A DNA stretch of 17,032 nt from JBDHZK01 sp039811865 (GTDB lineage Bacteria > Actinomycetota > Actinomycetes > Propionibacteriales > Propionibacteriaceae): assembly GCA_039811865.1 (NCBI GenBank), contig JBDHZK010000056.1, positions 1-17,032 on the forward strand. Reading direction: 5' to 3'. Of the stretch, positions 12,948 to 17,032 are shown piece by piece (position 1 is the stretch's first letter; each line of letters starts with the position of its first letter). Below the pieces are notes generated by a model. The model was given only the letters and a program-made list of their open reading frames with translations, made no database searches and had not been told where the DNA came from. Position numbers and translations under genes: made by a program.

Positions 12948-14288
12948 ATGCTGCAACCTTTCTCGCCGGATCCGGCCTATCTGACGGTGATGGCGGACGG
13001 GACGATCAAGCAGATCAGCCCGTTCAGCGGCACGGAAGTGTGGACGGTGCCCGGGCGCGGCAATCGTCCCCTTGGAATCCAGGTGGCCGCGCCGCAAGAG
13101 TTGGATCCGGCCCAGCATGGCCGCTATTGCGCGTTCTGCGAGCATCGCTACCTCGAAACTCCGCCCGAGAAGTCGCGCGTAATCCTGACCGACAAGGGGA
13201 AGTGGGAGACTCTTTATCGGACGAGGGCGGAGGACCTCTTCGCGCAGGTGGCGCAGTTTCGGCGGATCCCGAACCTGTTCGAGATCTTGTCCTACGACTA
13301 CTGGCACCTGAACTACGGGTACGAACTTCCGCTGCGGATCGCCGAACGCAAGCAGGCCTACCTCGACAGCGACGCGGGACTGGCCCACGTGATGGCCGTC
13401 GTCTCGTCGAAGTTGCGGGCTGCGGGCAAGACTGCCGAACAGATCGAGCGGATGTCCATGCACGAACGGTTGGGCTACGCGTCGGGGTTCTTCGGCGGCG
13501 GGCACGACCTGATCGTTGCGCGCCGCCATTTCGTCGACGGGGCGACGACCAACACCCAACTGGCGTCGTCGGGGACGATGACCCCAGAGGAACACTTCCA
13601 GTTCACGAACTTCACCGTGGGCGCCGTGACGAGCATTTACGAGGTCAACCGATACGCCCGATACGTCGCGGTGTTCCAGAACTGGCTGAAGCCGGCCGGG
13701 GCGTCCTTCGATCACCTGCACAAGCAGTTGGTCGCGATCGACGAACATGGCGTCCAGTACGAGCTGGCCCTGCGCCGTCTGCGGGCCAACCCGAACACGT
13801 TCAACGAGGACGCCGTCAACTACGCCTCGTATCACAACCTCACCATCGCGGAGAACGATCATGCGGTGGCGTTCGCCGGCTGGGGGCACCGCTACCCGAC
13901 GATCGAGATCCACTCCAAGAGCGAGCACAGCGACCCCTGGGCGCACGAGCCCGAGGAGCTGCGGGCGATGTCGAACCTGATCCACGCCATTCACGCGGCG
14001 ACCGGCCCGGACGTCCCGACGAACGAGGAATGGCACTACCGGCCCATCGACGTCGACGTGGCGATGCCGTGGCGGGTGATGATGAAATGGCGAGTCTCCA
14101 CGCTGGCCGGGTTCGAGGGCGCCACGAAGATCTACTTGAACACGATCGGCCCCGAGGCGATTCGGGATCGGGTCGTGCCGCGGCTGGAGGACCTGCGGGC
14201 CGAGGGTCGGATCGCCGCCGACCTGCGCATCGCGACCGAGTGCGAGTGCCGTCCCAATCCGCTGCGGTACAACAAAGCGGCACACTGA
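12948..14288 (+). CDS. GalT/HIT-like nucleotidyltransferase (DUF4921-like)
   Basis: A 446-residue protein related to galactose-1-phosphate uridylyltransferases of the HIT superfamily. Cys61-x-x-Cys64 (YCAFCEHRYLETPPEKSR) resembles the N-terminal metal-binding and substrate region of GalT. His256-Leu-His258-Lys-Gln260 (SFDHLHKQLV) matches the HxHxQ active site, where the second His would form the nucleotidyl-enzyme intermediate. The protein is longer than canonical GalT (about 350) and matches my recollection of the actinobacterial DUF4921 family, so the substrate may not be galactose-1-phosphate. The C-terminus has another Cys pair (ECECRPNP). ATG 12948 is preceded by AGGAG with 5-nt spacing. 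A LacI-type palindrome and TTGACC lie about 55-65 bp upstream. The ABC operon follows after 69 bp with its own -10 box. Confidence 0.8.
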   Translation: MLQPFSPDPAYLTVMADGTIKQISPFSGTEVWTVPGRGNRPLGIQVAAPQELDPAQHGRYCAFCEHRYLETPPEKSRVILTDKGKWETLYRTRAEDLFAQVAQFRRIPNLFEILSYDYWHLNYGYELPLRIAERKQAYLDSDAGLAHVMAVVSSKLRAAGKTAEQIERMSMHERLGYASGFFGGGHDLIVARRHFVDGATTNTQLASSGTMTPEEHFQFTNFTVGAVTSIYEVNRYARYVAVFQNWLKPAGASFDHLHKQLVAIDEHGVQYELALRRLRANPNTFNEDAVNYASYHNLTIAENDHAVAFAGWGHRYPTIEIHSKSEHSDPWAHEPEELRAMSNLIHAIHAATGPDVPTNEEWHYRPIDVDVAMPWRVMMKWRVSTLAGFEGATKIYLNTIGPEAIRDRVVPRLEDLRAEGRIAADLRIATECECRPNPLRYNKAAH

Positions 14289-14344
14289 GGGGCTTTCGGA
14301 GCGGACCGCCAGAAACCGGCTTCAAAACTGTCGGACGCGAGCGC

Positions 14345-14350
14345 TAACGT
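14345..14350 (+). promoter_or_regulatory. -10 box for leaderless ABC exporter operon
   Basis: TAACGT is followed by seven bases (CCTTGGG) and the GTG at 14358. No separate Shine-Dalgarno is present. Confidence 0.5.
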
Positions 14351-14357
14351 CCTTGGG

Positions 14358-15299
14358 GTGCCCGCAGAGTCCGTGATCCGAGCCGTCGACCTGGTCAAGA
14401 CGTTCGGCAAGCTCAACGCCGTCGACGGCGTGAGCTTCGAGGTGCCCGCGGGGGAGTCGTTCGGGTTGTTGGGCCCGAACGGCGCGGGCAAGTCGACGAC
14501 GATGCGCATGATCGGCGGGACGACGAGGCGCTCGGCCGGCGTGCTGAGTGTGATGGGGTTGGACCCGGAGAAGGAGGGGCCCCTCGTCCGGGCCCACCTC
14601 GGCGTCGTGCCGCAGGAGGGGAATCTGGACGAGGAGCTGAAGGTCCGGGAGAACCTGATCAGCTACGGCCGCTACTTCGGGTTGCCGCTGTCCTATCTGC
14701 GTCCCAAGGCGGAGGCGTTGCTCGACTTCGCCCAACTCACCGAGAAGGCGTCCGAGAAGGTGACGAACCTCTCGGGGGGCATGAAGCGACGGCTCACGAT
14801 CGCGCGGGCGCTAGTGAACGAGCCGCGAATCCTGCTGCTGGACGAACCCACGACGGGCTTGGATCCCCAAGCCCGGCACATCCTGTGGGACCGCCTGTTC
14901 CGACTCAAGGAAGAGGGTGTGACGCTGGTCGTCACCACCCACTTCATGGACGAGGCCGAGCAGCTTTGCGATCGGCTGATCGTGATGGACCACGGCCGGA
15001 TCATGGCGGAAGGCTCACCTGCGGAACTGATCCGCCGCTACTCCACGCGGGAGGTGTTGGAACTGCGCTTCGGTTCGGAGCGAAACGCCGCCGTGACCGC
15101 GCAGCTGGAGGCGGAGCTGGAGCAGTTGTGTGAGCGGATCGAACCTCTGCCCGACCGGATCCTGCTCTACTCCGCCGACGGCGAGCGCGTGCTGGAGGCG
15201 GTGCGGGAGCGCGGGTTGAATCCGACCACCTCGTTGGTGCGAAGGTCGTCCCTGGAGGACGTCTTCCTCCGCCTGACCGGGAGGAGCCTCATTGACTGA
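14358..15299 (+). CDS. ABC transporter ATP-binding protein (NodI/DrrA type)
   Basis: A 313-residue cytosolic ATPase that powers export through the two downstream permeases. Visible motifs are Walker A GPNGAGKST (39-47), Q-loop Gln86 (VPQEGNLDEEL), signature LSGGMKRR (138-145), Walker B ILLLDEP (158-164) and switch His195 (TTH). The EGNLDEELKVRENL sequence after the Q-loop and the C-terminal extension of about 90 residues are typical of the NodI/DrrA subfamily, which exports lipo-oligosaccharides, drugs or other amphiphiles. The real substrate cannot be told. GTG 14358 is 7 nt after a TAACGT -10 box. The stop overlaps the TTG start of the next gene by 8 nt, so the three genes form a tightly coupled operon. 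Confidence 0.93.
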   Translation: MPAESVIRAVDLVKTFGKLNAVDGVSFEVPAGESFGLLGPNGAGKSTTMRMIGGTTRRSAGVLSVMGLDPEKEGPLVRAHLGVVPQEGNLDEELKVRENLISYGRYFGLPLSYLRPKAEALLDFAQLTEKASEKVTNLSGGMKRRLTIARALVNEPRILLLDEPTTGLDPQARHILWDRLFRLKEEGVTLVVTTHFMDEAEQLCDRLIVMDHGRIMAEGSPAELIRRYSTREVLELRFGSERNAAVTAQLEAELEQLCERIEPLPDRILLYSADGERVLEAVRERGLNPTTSLVRRSSLEDVFLRLTGRSLID

Positions 15300-16212
15300 C
15301 CAGATCAAGTCGGAGCGGCCCATCCCCGCGTCCGCGCCGGGGCAGGCGGGCCCGGCAGGACGGGCTTCGGACGCCATCGACTCCAACCGGCTCGCCTACA
15401 CGGGCCGGGCGGTCCCCGCTCCTGTGCAGGCAGCTCGGGCCAGGTCGCGTGGCGTCTGGTATTGCACGGAGGCGACGCTGCGCAGCATGCGGGGCTACGG
15501 CTATCCGATCCTCATCGAGGCCCTGCTGCAGCCGCTGCTCTACCTGCTGTCGCTGGGCGTTGGCTTGAACGCGCTGATTCACACCCCCGTTGCTGGCGTC
15601 GGCTACCTGGAGTTCGTGGCGCCCGCGCTGCTGGTGTCCACGGTGGTCATGGCGGCCTCGGGCGAACTCACCTACCCCGTGCTGGGCGGGTTCAAGTGGC
15701 AGCGGACCTACTTCGGCGCTTTGGCCACGCCGGTGACCCCGGCACAGATCGCCCTGGGGCATTTGCTTGGGGTGACCTTCCGGTTCGCCGCGCAAGCCCT
15801 CGCGTTCTGGATCGTCCTCGCGGCGTTCGGGGCGTCCCGGTCGCCCTGGTCGTGGCTCCTCGTCCCAATCGGCACGCTCAGCGCAGTCGCGTTCGGGGCG
15901 TTGTTACAGGCGTACTCGGCCAGCATCCTCGACGAGGGGGCACAGTTCGCCTTCGTCCAACGGTTCGTCGTGATGCCGATGTTCCTGTTCGCCGGTACCT
16001 TCTTTCCGCTCGAGGCCATGCCCGGCTACCTGCAATGGATCGGTTGGGTTTCGCCGATCTGGCACGGCACCCAGTTGGCCAGGATGGCGTCCTTCGGCAT
16101 GCCCAATCCGGGCTGGCTGACGGCGGTGCACCTGGCATTCCTGGTGGCGTGCGTGGTGGCCGGCTGCCTGTTGTCGGTGCGGGTCTATCGCCGCCGGTTG
16201 GGGGCGGGATGA
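15292..16212 (+). CDS. ABC-2 type permease (NodJ-like), first subunit
   Basis: A 306-residue ABC-2 family membrane protein with about six transmembrane helices. The start is a TTG supported by AGGAG at 15282-15286 with 5-nt spacing, and lies inside the 3' end of the ATPase gene. Residues 1-55 are a hydrophilic, Pro/Ala-rich cytosolic extension not needed for the ABC-2 fold. The segment MFLFAGTFFPLEAMPGYLQW followed by IGWVSPIWHGTQLAR (from about residue 229) is the NodJ-type signature. It overlaps the second permease gene by 4 nt (ATGA). It is probably one half of a heterodimeric channel with the next gene. Confidence 0.9.
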   Translation: MTDQIKSERPIPASAPGQAGPAGRASDAIDSNRLAYTGRAVPAPVQAARARSRGVWYCTEATLRSMRGYGYPILIEALLQPLLYLLSLGVGLNALIHTPVAGVGYLEFVAPALLVSTVVMAASGELTYPVLGGFKWQRTYFGALATPVTPAQIALGHLLGVTFRFAAQALAFWIVLAAFGASRSPWSWLLVPIGTLSAVAFGALLQAYSASILDEGAQFAFVQRFVVMPMFLFAGTFFPLEAMPGYLQWIGWVSPIWHGTQLARMASFGMPNPGWLTAVHLAFLVACVVAGCLLSVRVYRRRLGAG

Positions 16213-17030
16213 GCGAACAGATCATCGAACGGCTGCGCGGCCGGACGCTCGCCAGAGGCGTGTATTCCGGGAATGTCGTAGCGGTCCTCGAGCGTGGCTT
16301 CGCCGCCATCCGCAACCAGAACTGGGCCGTCCTGCTTTCCGGCTTCTTCGAGCCGGTGTTCTACCTGTTGGCCATGGGTTATGGACTGGGCGGGCTGGTG
16401 GGCACCGTGCCGGGCCCCGGCGGACGTCCGGTCGCCTACGCCGCCTACATCGCGCCCGCGCTGCTGGCGACATCGGCGATGAACGGGGCGATCTACGACT
16501 CGACGTGGAACGTCTTCTTCAAGCTGCGCTTTGCGAAGATCTACCAGGCGATGCTGGCGACGTCGCTGGGGCCGCTGGACGTGGCGATGGGCGAGATCGC
16601 GATGGCGCTGTTCCGCGGCTTCTTGTACGCGGTCGGCTTCACCGCGGTGGTCGGCTCGATGGGGCTGATCACGTCATGGTGGGGCCTGCTGATGATCCCT
16701 GCGGCCGTGCTGATCGCGTTCGGGTTCGCGGCGTTCGGCATGGGCGTGACCAGCCTGATGAAGACGTTCCAGCACATGGAGTTGATCAACTTCGTCATGC
16801 TGCCGATGTTCTTGTTCTCGGCGACCCTGTACCCGATCGACGTCTACCCGGAACCGCTGCAGTGGTTCGTCAAGGCGCTGCCGCTGTGGCACGGGGTGGA
16901 GCTGATGCGCCAGTTGAGCGCTGGCTACTTCAACGCGGCGACGCCGTGGCACGCGGTCTACTTCGTGGGCATGACGGTGCTGGGCCTGTGGTTCACGACC
17001 TACCGGTTGCGCGCGTTGTTCTTGCGCTGA
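16209..17030 (+). CDS. ABC-2 type permease (NodJ-like), second subunit
   Basis: A 273-residue ABC-2 family membrane protein with about six transmembrane helices and the same C-terminal signature, MLPMFLFSATLYPIDVYPEP followed by LQWFVKALPLWHGVELMR. The ATG at 16209 overlaps the previous stop (ATGA). The frame is open far upstream, to 15462, but that part lies out of frame inside the first permease gene and is not real. It is complete, ending 2 bp before the window edge, so whether the operon continues cannot be seen. Its N-terminus is shorter than that of the first permease and the two proteins are clearly different paralogues, which suggests a heterodimer. Confidence 0.92.
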   Translation: MSEQIIERLRGRTLARGVYSGNVVAVLERGFAAIRNQNWAVLLSGFFEPVFYLLAMGYGLGGLVGTVPGPGGRPVAYAAYIAPALLATSAMNGAIYDSTWNVFFKLRFAKIYQAMLATSLGPLDVAMGEIAMALFRGFLYAVGFTAVVGSMGLITSWWGLLMIPAAVLIAFGFAAFGMGVTSLMKTFQHMELINFVMLPMFLFSATLYPIDVYPEPLQWFVKALPLWHGVELMRQLSAGYFNAATPWHAVYFVGMTVLGLWFTTYRLRALFLR

Positions 17031-17032
17031 GT

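Noticed and set aside
12936..14285. 449-codon open frame antisense to the GalT-like gene
   Set aside because: The plus-strand protein has clear motifs (CxxC, HxHxQ) and a Shine-Dalgarno; the antisense product shows only Arg/Val/Gly-rich low-complexity sequence.
14289..14357. Terminator between the GalT-like gene and the ABC operon
   Set aside because: Only a weak 4-5 bp pairing could be drawn, so read-through into the operon remains possible.
15462..16208. Long upstream extension of the second permease frame
   Set aside because: It overlaps the first permease in another frame and has shadow-like composition. The ATGA overlap at 16209 is the natural start.

Overview
The window is about 17 kb of high-GC chromosomal DNA from an actinobacterium. 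The evidence is a WhiB-like Fe-S regulator, a Bpa/PafE-type proteasome activator, a mycosin-type subtilase, an MptB-like polyprenol-phosphomannose mannosyltransferase, a DUF2510 protein, and many GTG/TTG or apparently leaderless starts. A lineage near the Propionibacteriales is my guess; no rRNA or other strong taxonomic marker is present. I see no insertion sequence, prophage, CRISPR array, tRNA or rRNA, and most genes look like core chromosomal genes.

Layout. Positions 1-2218, minus strand: a mycosin-like protease, then a TetR regulator with a tandem palindromic operator, then a translationally coupled acidic, proline-rich gene that runs off the left edge. Positions 2349-5948, plus strand: an MptB-like mannosyltransferase, a DUF2510 membrane-anchored protein and prephenate dehydratase (pheA). 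Positions 6091-7653, minus strand: a PAP2 phosphatase/lipid kinase fusion. Positions 7939-10154, plus strand: seryl-tRNA synthetase (serS) and a HAD phosphatase. Positions 10171-12812, minus strand: a divergent CPBP-family membrane protein, a WhiB-like regulator with a C-terminal helix-turn-helix and an unusually long structured upstream region, and the proteasome activator bpa. Positions 12948-17030, plus strand: a GalT/HIT-like nucleotidyltransferase (DUF4921-like), then a three-gene NodI/NodJ-type ABC exporter operon with one ATPase and two different permeases.

The genes do not form one pathway. They group loosely into cell-envelope work (mannosyltransferase, PAP2/lipid kinase, mycosin, exporter), housekeeping (serS, pheA), proteolysis (bpa) and regulation (TetR, WhiB-like).

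The most interesting signals are non-coding. A pair of intergenic inverted-repeat elements shares a 15-16 nt arm at two separate loci, with a possible diverged third copy. A TANNNT -10 box sits exactly 6-7 nt before the start codon of five genes, implying leaderless transcripts. A two-site TetR operator and a LacI-type palindrome lie upstream of regulated genes. The 475-bp leader of the WhiB-like gene is repeat-rich. I did not find a clear new multi-gene system.
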